From positions 1 to 6,520 of the forward strand of contig CALCSA010000420.1 of assembly GCA_937894185.1 (NCBI GenBank): a stretch of DNA of 6,520 nucleotides, written 5' to 3'. Every line of letters starts with the position of its first letter. Within the stretch, counting starts at the first letter, position 1. A program made the translations under genes and the position numbers. Below, one piece after another: positions 1-5,871 of this stretch. The notes beneath the pieces were generated by a model. That model saw only the letters and a list, made by a program, of their open reading frames with translations, was not told the DNA's origin and did not search any database. Source of the stretch: an uncultured Clostridia bacterium. Its GTDB lineage: Bacteria > Bacillota > Clostridia > Oscillospirales > Ruminococcaceae.

Positions 1-39
1 AAAGGGATTAAATTCGGCAACAACCCCGCCAATCTGCAT
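1..39 (-). CDS. tmcAL: TmcAL/YlbM-like tRNA(Met) cytidine acetate ligase, N-terminal 13 codons only (partial)
   Basis: On the minus strand an ATG at 39-37 opens a frame reading MQIGGVVAEFNPF and continuing off the left edge. The pattern of a short beta strand, then (I/V)(I/V)AE(Y/F)NPF, is the hallmark start of the YlbM/TmcAL nucleotidyltransferase-like family, where NPFHNGH forms the ATP-binding HxGH-type motif. Members activate acetate with ATP and place it on the wobble cytidine of elongator tRNA-Met (ac4C34) in the cytoplasm. A GGGAGGG ribosome binding site (47-53) lies 7 nt upstream and a good promoter lies at 92-119, so the start is well supported. The gene is divergent from ackA, and the pair shares the substrate acetate. 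Only 13 residues are visible, so the family call rests on one motif and context; the rest of the protein cannot be judged. Confidence 0.72.
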   Translation of the reverse strand, partial: MQIGGVVAEFNPF

Positions 40-46
40 ATTATCG

Positions 47-53
47 CCCTCCC
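47..53 (-). promoter_or_regulatory. Ribosome binding site of the tmcAL-like gene
   Basis: On the minus strand GGGAGGG sits 7 nt before the ATG at 39. It is what makes the 13-codon partial frame credible as a real gene start. Confidence 0.75.
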
Positions 54-62
54 GGTCACGTT

Positions 63-96
63 TTTACTTGATGTTTTAAGAATAATGTAATAATAT
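63..96 (+). promoter_or_regulatory. Candidate rightward promoter(s) for the ackA leader, overlapping the divergent promoter
   Basis: Two overlapping sigma-A-like options are visible on the plus strand: TTTACT (63-68), 17 nt, TGTAAT (86-91); and TTGATG (68-73), 17 nt, TAATAT (91-96). Each has 4 of 6 matches at -35, with 5 and 4 of 6 at -10. The AT-rich island at 61-100 is the only promoter-like stretch before ackA. The -10 boxes overlap the -10 of the opposing promoter. Transcription would start near 98-103, about 250 nt before ackA. Which option is used cannot be told from sequence. Confidence 0.45.
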
Positions 97-119
97 AGTA
101 GGGGCGACGTGCTTGTCAA
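92..119 (-). promoter_or_regulatory. Sigma-A-type promoter for the leftward tmcAL-like gene
   Basis: Read on the minus strand, a perfect -35 hexamer TTGACA (119-114) is followed after 16 nt by TATATT (97-92), 5 of 6 matches to the -10 consensus. A shifted TATTAT at 18-nt spacing is also possible. Transcription would start near 85, giving a leader of about 45 nt before the ATG at 39. Confidence 0.72.
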
Positions 120-148
120 TTCACTTTGGGCGTATTCCGGGACAAGCA
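110..148 (+). promoter_or_regulatory. Leader hairpin 1 (8-bp inverted repeat) upstream of ackA
   Basis: TGCTTGTC at 110-117 is an exact reverse complement of GACAAGCA at 141-148, with a 23-nt loop. It lies just downstream of the predicted rightward start site, so it would sit near the 5' end of the ackA transcript. As DNA it also includes part of the -35 box of the leftward promoter (114-119), so an operator role is equally possible. There is no T-run after it, so it is not an intrinsic terminator. I do not recognise it as a known RNA family. Confidence 0.4.
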
Positions 149-173
149 AAGAAAGAAAAGGACTAGAGAGTTT

Positions 174-224
174 CTTTAAACCTGCTTTGGAACATCAAAC
201 GGATTCATCTTGACAGGTTTCAAG
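174..224 (+). promoter_or_regulatory. Leader hairpin 2, ending just before the small-ORF ribosome binding site
   Basis: AAACCTG (178-184) pairs perfectly with CAGGTTT (214-220). Beyond one mismatch (177/221) the stem continues as CTT (174-176) with AAG (222-224), giving 10 pairs in all. The 29-nt loop contains a further TTTG/CAAA pairing (186-189 with 196-199). The 3' arm ends 2 nt before the GGAGGAGG ribosome binding site at 227-234, so folding could influence translation of the small frame at 240. No known riboswitch consensus was recognised. Confidence 0.42.
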
Positions 225-226
225 GC

Positions 227-234
227 GGAGGAGG
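227..234 (+). promoter_or_regulatory. Strong ribosome binding site of the leader small ORF
   Basis: GGAGGAGG lies 5 nt before the ATG at 240. It is far stronger than the site in front of ackA itself (AAAGGA at 335-340 or AGGA at 346-349). This is the main reason to regard the small frame as translated. Confidence 0.6.
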
Positions 235-239
235 AAGGA

Positions 240-356
240 ATGCTGCGCATTCTGACCGACGACAGCAAAGAAAGCTGCCAAATTTGCGCCGTTTTGATCC
301 CAAACTGGGGGTTTGAAGATCTCTCTAAAGAAAGAAAGGATATTCAGGACTTATGA
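240..356 (+). CDS. Putative 38-aa leader peptide or small protein translationally coupled to ackA
   Basis: An ATG at 240 begins a 38-codon frame that ends with TGA at 354-356, overlapping the first ackA ATG at 353 as ATGA. The product starts MLRILTDDSKESCQICAV and continues through a hydrophobic stretch (about residues 14-20) into a charged tail ending KDIQDL. It contains a CxxC pair (SCQIC, Cys13 and Cys16) and two tryptophan/proline residues in the middle (PNW). The site GGAGGAGG 5 nt upstream is near ideal. The frame is open back to a stop at 177-179, but no better start is present. It is not recognised as a known family. It may be a regulatory leader peptide whose translation feeds ribosomes into ackA, a small redox- or metal-binding protein, or a chance frame. 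The overlap and ribosome binding site favour real translation. Confidence 0.5.
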   Translation: MLRILTDDSKESCQICAVLIPNWGFEDLSKERKDIQDL

Positions 357-1549
357 TGATTCTCGTAATCAACGCAGGAAGCTCTTCCCTCAAGTATCAG
401 CTGATCGATATGAAGAAGGAGAGTGTGTTGGCCAAGGGTCTGTGCGAGCGGATTGGCCTGACCGGCAACATCAGCCACAAGACCGACAAAGGGGTAACCG
501 AGTACGAAACTCCCTTCCCCACTCACATGGAGGCGTTTCGGGAGCTGGTCAAGCTGCTGACCACCGGCGATCTGGCCGTCATCTCCGGCATGGAAGAAAT
601 CTCCGCCGTGGGACACCGTGTGGTTCAGGGAGCCGAGCTGTACAATTCCTCCGTGCTGATTAACAGTGATGTGCTCTCCGCTCTGGAAACCTGTTCCGAT
701 CTGGCTCCCCTGCACAATCCCGCCAACATCATGGCCATCCGGGCCTGCATGGAAGTGTTTGCTCCCTCGGTGCCTCAGGTTGCTGTCTTTGACACCGCCT
801 TCCATCAGAGCATTCCCAAGCACGCCTATCTCTACTCCCTGCCCTACGAGCTGTACGAAAAGCATAAGATTCGCCGTTACGGCTTCCACGGCACCAGCCA
901 CCGCTATGTCAGCGACCGTCTGGCTCAGCTGATGGACTGCCCCCTTTCCAAGATGAAGGTAGTCACCTGCCATCTGGGCAACGGCTCTTCCATCACCGCT
1001 ATCGACGGTGGAAAAAGCGTGGACACCTCCATGGGCTTTACCCCTCTGGCCGGCATCACCATGGGAACCCGCTGCGGCTCCATCGACCCTTCTGTCGTTA
1101 CTTACCTGATGGAAAAAGAAAACCTGACTCCCAAGCAGATGGACGATCTGATGAATAAAAAAAGCGGATACGCCGGGATTTCCGGAGTTTCCAGCGACCA
1201 GCGTGATCTGATGAAGGCCGCCGGCGAAGGCAACCAGCGTGCCAAGCTGGCTCTGGATATTCAGCAGTATCAGCTGCGCAAATACATCGGCTCCTACGCC
1301 GCCGCCATGGGCGGATTGGACGCTGTGGTCTTTACCGGCGGCATCGGCGAAAACTCCCCCGAAACCCGGGAGGCCGCCTGCAAAGGTCTGGAGTTTATGG
1401 GCATCACTCTGGATAAGGCTGCCAACGCCGCCTGCCGTGGCGTAGAAGCTCTCATCACTGCGCCGGGCAGCAAGGTGCAGACCTGGGTCATCCCCACCAA
1501 CGAGGAGCTGCTCATCGCCCGGGACACCAAGGTAATCGCTGGACTATAA
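353..1549 (+). CDS. ackA: Acetate kinase
   Basis: This 398-aa protein has the usual length of AckA, the cytoplasmic ASKHA-fold enzyme that reversibly transfers phosphate between acetyl phosphate and ADP, yielding acetate and ATP. The N-terminal strand MMILVINAGSSSLKYQL holds the family Asn7. The acetate-site Arg is in GHRVVQG (Arg89), the catalytic Asp in VFDTAFH (Asp147), the transition-state Arg in MGTRCGS (Arg240), and the C-terminal Glu pair in PTNEELL (384-385). The phosphate-binding loops HLGNGSS (207-213) and FTGGIGENS (327-335) are intact. The start at 353 overlaps the stop of a small upstream frame; a second ATG at 356 is equally plausible, with AGGA 6 nt before it. No pta gene is adjacent within the window. 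A strong terminator follows 23 nt after the stop, so ackA ends its transcription unit. Confidence 0.98.
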   Translation: MMILVINAGSSSLKYQLIDMKKESVLAKGLCERIGLTGNISHKTDKGVTEYETPFPTHMEAFRELVKLLTTGDLAVISGMEEISAVGHRVVQGAELYNSSVLINSDVLSALETCSDLAPLHNPANIMAIRACMEVFAPSVPQVAVFDTAFHQSIPKHAYLYSLPYELYEKHKIRRYGFHGTSHRYVSDRLAQLMDCPLSKMKVVTCHLGNGSSITAIDGGKSVDTSMGFTPLAGITMGTRCGSIDPSVVTYLMEKENLTPKQMDDLMNKKSGYAGISGVSSDQRDLMKAAGEGNQRAKLALDIQQYQLRKYIGSYAAAMGGLDAVVFTGGIGENSPETREAACKGLEFMGITLDKAANAACRGVEALITAPGSKVQTWVIPTNEELLIARDTKVIAGL

Positions 1550-1572
1550 CAGCCTGAGCGTGATTGACACAG

Positions 1573-1601
1573 AAAAGGGACGGCAATCGCCGTCCCTTTT
1601 T
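1573..1601 (+). terminator. Rho-independent terminator of ackA (likely bidirectional)
   Basis: A perfect 12-bp stem is formed by 1573-1584 (AAAAGGGACGGC) and 1589-1600 with a 4-nt loop AATC, followed by a T-run (1597-1601). The A-run on the 5' side gives a T-tract on the minus strand too, so it can also stop leftward transcripts from the 1639-1752 small frame. Confidence 0.93.
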
Positions 1602-1638
1602 GAAACTACTCTATCCGCCACAATATAGCAGGGTTCTT

Positions 1639-1752
1639 TCACTTGCGATGAATCAGATACTTAATAAAGGCGAGGCAGCCTAAAAGGTAGAACATGGATT
1701 CCAGAACGTTGCCTGCTACGGCAAATCCATAGGCTATATCACCGTTGATCAT
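1639..1752 (-). CDS. Putative 37-aa single-pass membrane small protein
   Basis: A minus-strand ATG at 1752-1750 opens 37 codons ending in TGA at 1641-1639. The product begins MINGDIAYGFAVAGNVLE and ends in a basic tail KYLIHRK. Residues about 8-34 are mostly hydrophobic (FAVAGNVLE, then MFYLLGCLAFI), long enough for one membrane span with positive charges at the C-terminus. A ribosome binding site AGAGGT (1764-1759) lies 6 nt before the ATG. It sits downstream of the hydrogenase gene on the same strand, after a GC-rich hairpin at 1782-1810, and before the ackA terminator, which could end it. No clear promoter of its own was found, so it may be expressed by read-through from the hydrogenase operon. 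No family is recognised. A small membrane peptide, a toxin-like peptide or a chance frame are all possible. Confidence 0.45.
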   Translation of the reverse strand: MINGDIAYGFAVAGNVLESMFYLLGCLAFIKYLIHRK

Positions 1753-1758
1753 GGTTAG

Positions 1759-1764
1759 ACCTCT
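1759..1764 (-). promoter_or_regulatory. Ribosome binding site of the 37-aa small frame
   Basis: AGAGGT on the minus strand is spaced 6 nt from the ATG at 1752. It is the main support for translation of a frame that is otherwise short. Confidence 0.45.
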
Positions 1765-1781
1765 ATCATATTTATATTATC

Positions 1782-1812
1782 AAAGGAGGACGCCCGCGGC
1801 GTCCTCCTTTTT
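1782..1812 (-). terminator. Intrinsic terminator at the end of the hydrogenase operon
   Basis: A perfect 13-bp, GC-rich stem joins 1782-1794 (AAAGGAGGACGCC) and 1798-1810, with a 3-nt loop CGC. On the minus strand it lies 7 nt after the hydrogenase stop codon but is followed only by TTTGATAATAT. On the plus strand it is followed by a cleaner T-run (1808-1812). It therefore probably acts in both directions, with leftward termination possibly incomplete. Confidence 0.82.
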
Positions 1813-1819
1813 AGAAAGC

Positions 1820-3556
1820 TTAGTAGTGGCTGCGCACCTTGTAGCTGGTATGCAGAGCCTCGTGAGCCTTGTGGCTGCCGGGAGCCTCAAACCACTCTTT
1901 GTAAAGCATCTTCACCATGGGGTTTTCATGGGATTTGCGCAGCTGGCTGCTTTCGTCCTGATTGTAGAGGACGGCGGCCCGCAGAGCCCGCAGATCGGTA
2001 AAGTTGCGGACATGAGCCGGTTGAACCGGCTGCCCGCCGCCGTTGATGCATCCGCCGGGGCAACCCATGATCTCGATGAAGTGGTACTTCTTCTCGCCCT
2101 TCTTCACCCGTTTGAGGAGCTTGTCGGCGTTGCCCAGCCCGGAGGCAATGGCCACGTTTACTTCCAAATCCCCCACCTTGTAGGTAGCTTCCTTGATGCC
2201 TTCCATGCCCCGCACTTCGGTAAAGTCCACAGGGGAAGCGTCGTCTCCCGTCAGCCAGTAGACAGCGGTGCGCAGGGCGGCTTCCATAACGCCTCCGGTG
2301 GCGCCAAAGATGGTTCCGGCACCGGTGCTCTCGCCCAAAGGAGCGTCAAAATCCTCGTCGAGGAGGTTGGCAAAGTCAAGGCCGGCCCGCTTCATCATTC
2401 GGGAAACCTCCCGGGTGGTGAGTGCCACGTCACAGTCGGGAACACCGGCAGCGTTTTCGTCCTCACGATTGACTTCAAACTTCTTGGCGGTGCAGGGCAT
2501 CACGCCTACCACAAAGAGATTTTTAGGGTCGATGTTGTGTTTTTTGGCGTACCATGTCTTGGAAATGGCGCCAAACATCTGCTGAGGGCTCTTGCAGGTG
2601 GAAAGGTTGGGGATAAACTCGGGGTAGTAGTGCTCGCAGAAGTTGACCCAGCCGGGAGAGCAGGAGGTGATCAGGGGCAGGGTTCCGCCGTTCTTCACCC
2701 GCTCCAGCAGCTCGTGAGCCTCCTCCATAATGGTCATGTCGGCGGCAAAGTCGGTGTCGTACACGCCGTCAAAGCCCAGACGCCGCAGGGCGGCAACCAT
2801 TTTGCCGGTGGCGTCGGTGCCGATGGGCATACCAAAGGCTTCGCCGATGGTGGCCCGGATGGAGGGAGCGGTCTGAACAATGACGTGCTTTTCGGGATTG
2901 TTGAGGGCATCCCAGACCTTTTGGGTCTGATCTTTTTCGTGGATGGCGCCGGTGGGACAGACCACAATGCACTGCCCGCAGGAAACACAGGCTACATCGT
3001 CCAGATTCTGGTCGAAGGCGCAGCCGATGTGGGTATCGAATCCCCGGTCGTTGGGGCCGATGACGCCCACGTTCTGCAGGCGGGCGCAGGCGGCTTCGCA
3101 GCGGCGGCAGAGGATGCACTTGTTGTTGTTGCGCACCATATGCATGGCGGAGTCGTCAAAATCGTACTCGGGATTGAATCCGTCGTAGGCGTGCTCGTCA
3201 TCCACGCCAAAGAGCCAGCACAGCCGCTGCAGCTCGCAGTTTCCGCTGCGGATACAGCTCAGGCAGTGGCGCTGGTGGTTGGAAAGAATCAGTTCCAGCG
3301 TCATGCGGCGGGACTTTTGCACCTTTTCGGTGTTGGTCCAGATCTCCATGCCCTCGGCCACGGGGTAGGTGCAGGCAGCCACTAAAGTGCGGGCTCCCTT
3401 TACCTCTACCACGCAGATGCGGCAGGCACCGATCTGGTTGATCTCTTTGAGGTAGCACAGGGTGGGGATTTCGATATTGGCGGTGCGGGCAGCTTCCAGA
3501 ATGGTCATTTCCTTCGGCACCGTCAAGGACATCCCGTTGATTTTAATGTTCACCAT
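1820..3556 (-). CDS. hndD: [FeFe]-hydrogenase catalytic subunit, HndD/HydA type (group A)
   Basis: This 578-aa cytoplasmic enzyme makes or oxidises H2 at the H-cluster. A [2Fe-2S] plant-type ferredoxin domain (1-78) has Cys34, 45, 48 and 62. A His-Cys3 [4Fe-4S] site follows (His94, Cys98, 101, 107), then a two-cluster ferredoxin domain (Cys147, 150, 153, 157; Cys190, 193, 196, 200). The H-cluster domain has L1 TSCSPGW (297-303), L2 MPCTAKKFE (353-361) and L3 EIMGCPGGCINGGGQP (495-510), giving Cys299, 355, 499 and 503. The small-subunit-like tail (about 525-578) is fused at the C-terminus. L1 carries TSCSP rather than the common TSCCP. The start at 3556 has AGGAGG 11 nt upstream, overlapping the hndC stop; a GTG at 3553 is an alternative. 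Next to HndC- and HndB-like genes it is the H2-evolving end of an NAD(H)-linked, perhaps electron-bifurcating, complex. H-cluster maturases HydE, HydF and HydG are not in the window. Confidence 0.96.
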   Translation of the reverse strand: MVNIKINGMSLTVPKEMTILEAARTANIEIPTLCYLKEINQIGACRICVVEVKGARTLVAACTYPVAEGMEIWTNTEKVQKSRRMTLELILSNHQRHCLSCIRSGNCELQRLCWLFGVDDEHAYDGFNPEYDFDDSAMHMVRNNNKCILCRRCEAACARLQNVGVIGPNDRGFDTHIGCAFDQNLDDVACVSCGQCIVVCPTGAIHEKDQTQKVWDALNNPEKHVIVQTAPSIRATIGEAFGMPIGTDATGKMVAALRRLGFDGVYDTDFAADMTIMEEAHELLERVKNGGTLPLITSCSPGWVNFCEHYYPEFIPNLSTCKSPQQMFGAISKTWYAKKHNIDPKNLFVVGVMPCTAKKFEVNREDENAAGVPDCDVALTTREVSRMMKRAGLDFANLLDEDFDAPLGESTGAGTIFGATGGVMEAALRTAVYWLTGDDASPVDFTEVRGMEGIKEATYKVGDLEVNVAIASGLGNADKLLKRVKKGEKKYHFIEIMGCPGGCINGGGQPVQPAHVRNFTDLRALRAAVLYNQDESSQLRKSHENPMVKMLYKEWFEAPGSHKAHEALHTSYKVRSHY

Positions 3557-3571
3557 AACCGGTTATTCCTC

Positions 3572-5362
3572 CTATTCCTTTACAATTGCGCCGAAGCGGC
3601 ATTTTTCCATGCACGCGCCGCACTTGATGCACTTTTCGTGATCGATGACATGGGGCTGTTTGACTGTGCCCGTAATGGCGCCCACCGGGCATACTCTGGC
3701 ACAGAGGGTGCAGCCGGTGCACTTCTCCGCGATGATGGTGTAGTTGAGCAAGCTCTTGCAGACCTTGGCAGGGCAGGTCTTGTGGTAGATATGAGCCTCG
3801 TACTCATCCCGGAAGTACCGGATGGTGGAAAGCACCGGGTTAGGGGCTGTCTGACCCAAACCGCACAGGGCGTTTTCCTTGATGTAGTGGCACAAATCTT
3901 CCATTTTTTCAATGTCGCCGGGCTTTCCGTTGCCTTCGGTGATGCGGTCCAGCATTTCCAGCAGGCGCTTGGTGCCGATCCGGCAGGGCGTGCACTTGCC
4001 GCAGCTTTCGTCCACGGTAAAGTCCAGGAAGAACCGGGCAATATCCACCATGCAGCTGTCCTCGTCCATGACGATGAGGCCGCCGGAACCCATCATGGAG
4101 CCGATGGAAATCAGGTTGTCGTAGTCAATGGGGATGTCCATATGCTTGGCGGGGATGCAGCCGCCGGAAGGTCCGCCGGTTTGAGCAGCCTTAAACTGCT
4201 TGCCGCCGGGAATGCCGCCGCCGATCTCCTCGATAATTTCCCGCAGGGTGGTTCCCATGGGCACTTCTACCAGGCCGGTGTTGGTAATTTTTCCGCCCAG
4301 AGCAAACACCTTGGTGCCCTTGGACTTTTCGGTGCCGATCTTGTTAAACCACTCGGCGCCCAGCAGAATGATGCGGGGAATATTGGCATAGGTTTCCACA
4401 TTGTTGAGGACGGTAGGCCTACCGAACAGGCCCTTGACCGCCGGGAAGGGAGGGCGGGGTCTGGGTTCGCCCCGGTTGCCCTCAATAGAGGTCATGAGAG
4501 CGGTTTCCTCGCCGCAAACAAAGGCGCCCGCACCCAGCCGGATTTCCAGATCAAAGGAAAAATCGGTGCCAAAGATGCCTTCGCCCAGCAGGCCTAGTTC
4601 CTTGGCCTGTTTGATGGCGACTTGCAGGCGGTGAACGGCGATGGGGTACTCGGCCCGAACGTAGACATACCCCTTGTTGGCCCCGATAGCGTAGCCAGCA
4701 ATGGCCATGGCCTCGATAAGGGCGTGGGGGTCGCCTTCCAGCACCGAACGGTCCATAAAGGCACCGGGGTCACCTTCGTCGGCGTTGCAGCAGACGTACT
4801 TCTGCCCCTTGGGCTGCGCCGCCGCAAAGGACCACTTCACCCCGGTGGGGAAGCCCGCGCCGCCGCGGCCCCGGAGCCCGGAAGTCTTAATTTCCTCAAT
4901 CACCTGCTCGGGAGTCATCTGGGTCAAAGCCTTGCCCAAAGCCTGATATCCGTCATAGGCTATGTATTCGTTGATGTCCTCGGGATTGATGACGCCGCAG
5001 TTGCGCAGGGCAACCCGCATCTGTTTTTTATAAAAGCCGGTATCGTCCAGAGAGGCAACCTCTCCGCTTTCCTGCACAGTTTCGTCGTAAACCAAGCGGG
5101 TGACAATGCGCCCTTTGAGGAGATGCTCCTCTACGATTTCGGGGATGTCCCCCACCTTGACCATGGAATAAAAGGTTCCCTCGGGATAAACGATCATAAT
5201 GGGGCCCAAGGCGCACAGGCCAAAGCATCCGGTTTGAACCACCTTGACCTCATCGCTCAGGCCGGATTTGTTCAGCTGCTCTTCCAGCGCACGAATGATG
5301 GCCGGGCTGCCCGAAGACGTGCATCCGGTTCCGCCACAGACCAGAATATGGGATCTTACCAT
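3572..5362 (-). CDS. hndC: NADH-binding flavoprotein subunit of hydrogenase, HndC/NuoF type
   Basis: This subunit takes electrons from NADH through FMN and passes them along FeS clusters to the hydrogenase subunit. In 596 aa it shows an N-terminal thioredoxin-fold [2Fe-2S] domain (Cys9, 14, 46, 50) and the NuoF core with FMN loop GLRGRGGAGFPTG (162-174) and NADEGDPGAFMDR (193-205). The nucleotide region GAFVCGEETAL (279-289) and EGNRGEPRPRPPFP (294-307) follows, then an SLBB-like segment. The N3-type [4Fe-4S] site is ESCGKCTPCR (Cys454, 457, 460) with Cys500. A C-terminal two-cluster ferredoxin domain has Cys548, 551, 554, 558 and Cys578, 581, 584, 588. An upstream in-frame ATG at 5401 lies inside hndB; I chose the ATG at 5362 because AGAGGAGGAGA sits 8 nt before it and the domain begins immediately (MVRSHILVCGG). 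It lies 19 nt after hndB, and 15 nt separate it from the hydrogenase gene. Confidence 0.95.
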   Translation of the reverse strand: MVRSHILVCGGTGCTSSGSPAIIRALEEQLNKSGLSDEVKVVQTGCFGLCALGPIMIVYPEGTFYSMVKVGDIPEIVEEHLLKGRIVTRLVYDETVQESGEVASLDDTGFYKKQMRVALRNCGVINPEDINEYIAYDGYQALGKALTQMTPEQVIEEIKTSGLRGRGGAGFPTGVKWSFAAAQPKGQKYVCCNADEGDPGAFMDRSVLEGDPHALIEAMAIAGYAIGANKGYVYVRAEYPIAVHRLQVAIKQAKELGLLGEGIFGTDFSFDLEIRLGAGAFVCGEETALMTSIEGNRGEPRPRPPFPAVKGLFGRPTVLNNVETYANIPRIILLGAEWFNKIGTEKSKGTKVFALGGKITNTGLVEVPMGTTLREIIEEIGGGIPGGKQFKAAQTGGPSGGCIPAKHMDIPIDYDNLISIGSMMGSGGLIVMDEDSCMVDIARFFLDFTVDESCGKCTPCRIGTKRLLEMLDRITEGNGKPGDIEKMEDLCHYIKENALCGLGQTAPNPVLSTIRYFRDEYEAHIYHKTCPAKVCKSLLNYTIIAEKCTGCTLCARVCPVGAITGTVKQPHVIDHEKCIKCGACMEKCRFGAIVKE

Positions 5363-5370
5363 CTGTAAAC

Positions 5371-5381
5371 TCTCCTCCTCT
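5371..5381 (-). promoter_or_regulatory. Ribosome binding site that fixes the hndC start
   Basis: AGAGGAGGAGA on the minus strand lies between the hndB stop (5384-5382) and the ATG at 5362, with 8 nt spacing. It rules against the longer frame starting at 5401. Confidence 0.85.
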
Positions 5382-5750
5382 TTACTTGCCAACCCGGCCA
5401 ATGGTGTATTCCTGCACCACTTCGCCGCCCATCAGGTGCTTGTGGACAACCTTGATGGCTTTTTCGGGGGTCATCTTAACATAGGTGACTTTTTCTTTGT
5501 CCGGCTCCATCACTTCCACCACCGGCTCGTACTGGCAAATGCCAATGCAGCCGGTCTGCCCCACCTGAATATCCAAATTCTCTTTGCTTACTTCCTCCAC
5601 CAGAGCCGAAAGGACCGGCCGGGCTCCGGCAGCAATTCCGCAAGTGGCCATACCCACAACCACCCGGGTGCCCTCGTGCTTGTCGTTGCGGATTCCCATT
5701 CCCTGTCTGGCCTTTTCCCGGATTGCCATCAGTTCTTCCAGAGACTTCAT
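5382..5750 (-). CDS. hndB: HndB-like thioredoxin-fold [2Fe-2S] ferredoxin subunit
   Basis: This 122-aa protein matches the small ferredoxin subunits of NADP/NAD-reducing [FeFe]-hydrogenases, which resemble the C-terminal half of NuoE and the N-terminal domain of HndC. A charged N-terminal helix (1-27) precedes the strand VVVGMATCGIAAGARPV, then helix ALVEEVSKENL and strand IQVGQTGCIGICQYEPVVEV. Cysteines are at 37, 68 and 72. The second cysteine of the usual CxxxxC pair is absent (CGIAAG), which I recall as frequent in HndB-like proteins, so cluster binding is likely but not shown. The start at 5750 has AGGAGG 7 nt upstream. It heads the hndB-hndC-hndD run and follows a 202-bp gap with a Rex-like operator, so it could be the first gene of an internal transcript. 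It probably relays electrons or stabilises the complex in the cytoplasm. Confidence 0.88.
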   Translation of the reverse strand: MKSLEELMAIREKARQGMGIRNDKHEGTRVVVGMATCGIAAGARPVLSALVEEVSKENLDIQVGQTGCIGICQYEPVVEVMEPDKEKVTYVKMTPEKAIKVVHKHLMGGEVVQEYTIGRVGK

Positions 5751-5853
5751 TTGCTTACCTCCTGTTATGATTGCTGATTGCCGAAAGACAGGCGCCGCAA
5801 CATCCGGCCCTTCTTCCGATTCACCCCGTTTGGTACCCTGATACTGTTAAAAT

Positions 5854-5871
5854 TTGTCAATTGCTTAACAT
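5854..5871 (-). promoter_or_regulatory. Candidate Rex (NADH/NAD+ sensor) operator overlapping a -35 box
   Basis: TTGTCAATTGCTTAACAT on the plus strand matches the clostridial Rex consensus TTGTTAA-N4-TTAACAA at 12 of 14 defined positions. Read on the minus strand, TTGACA (5860-5855) inside it is a perfect -35 hexamer pointing toward hndB, about 105 nt upstream of its start. No good -10 hexamer is seen at 16-18 nt (GGGTAC/GGTACC), so the promoter is unproven. Rex is known in clostridia to repress fermentative genes at low NADH, which would fit a hydrogenase using NADH. The Rex assignment is by motif memory only. Confidence 0.5.

Noticed and set aside
301..315. Short hairpin CAAAC-N5-GTTTG before ackA
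   Set aside because: A 5-bp stem inside the small frame is within chance expectation; it is noted only as part of the leader.
313..663. 116-codon plus-strand frame overlapping the start of ackA
   Set aside because: It is out of frame with ackA, Arg/Gly-rich, and explained by overlap with a certain gene.
1745..3385. 546-codon open frame on the plus strand, antisense to the hydrogenase gene
   Set aside because: It lies wholly opposite a fully motif-supported [FeFe]-hydrogenase. Its length follows from the GC-rich codon pattern, it has no recognisable domain, and it begins in a terminator region without a good ribosome binding site.
3638..4597. 319-codon plus-strand frame antisense to hndC
   Set aside because: It is a shadow of the NuoF-like gene, with low-complexity Gly/Ala/His composition and no family motif.
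5362..5401. Longer N-terminus for hndC beginning at 5401
   Set aside because: It would overlap the end of hndB and lacks a ribosome binding site, while the ATG at 5362 has an excellent one and matches the family N-terminus.
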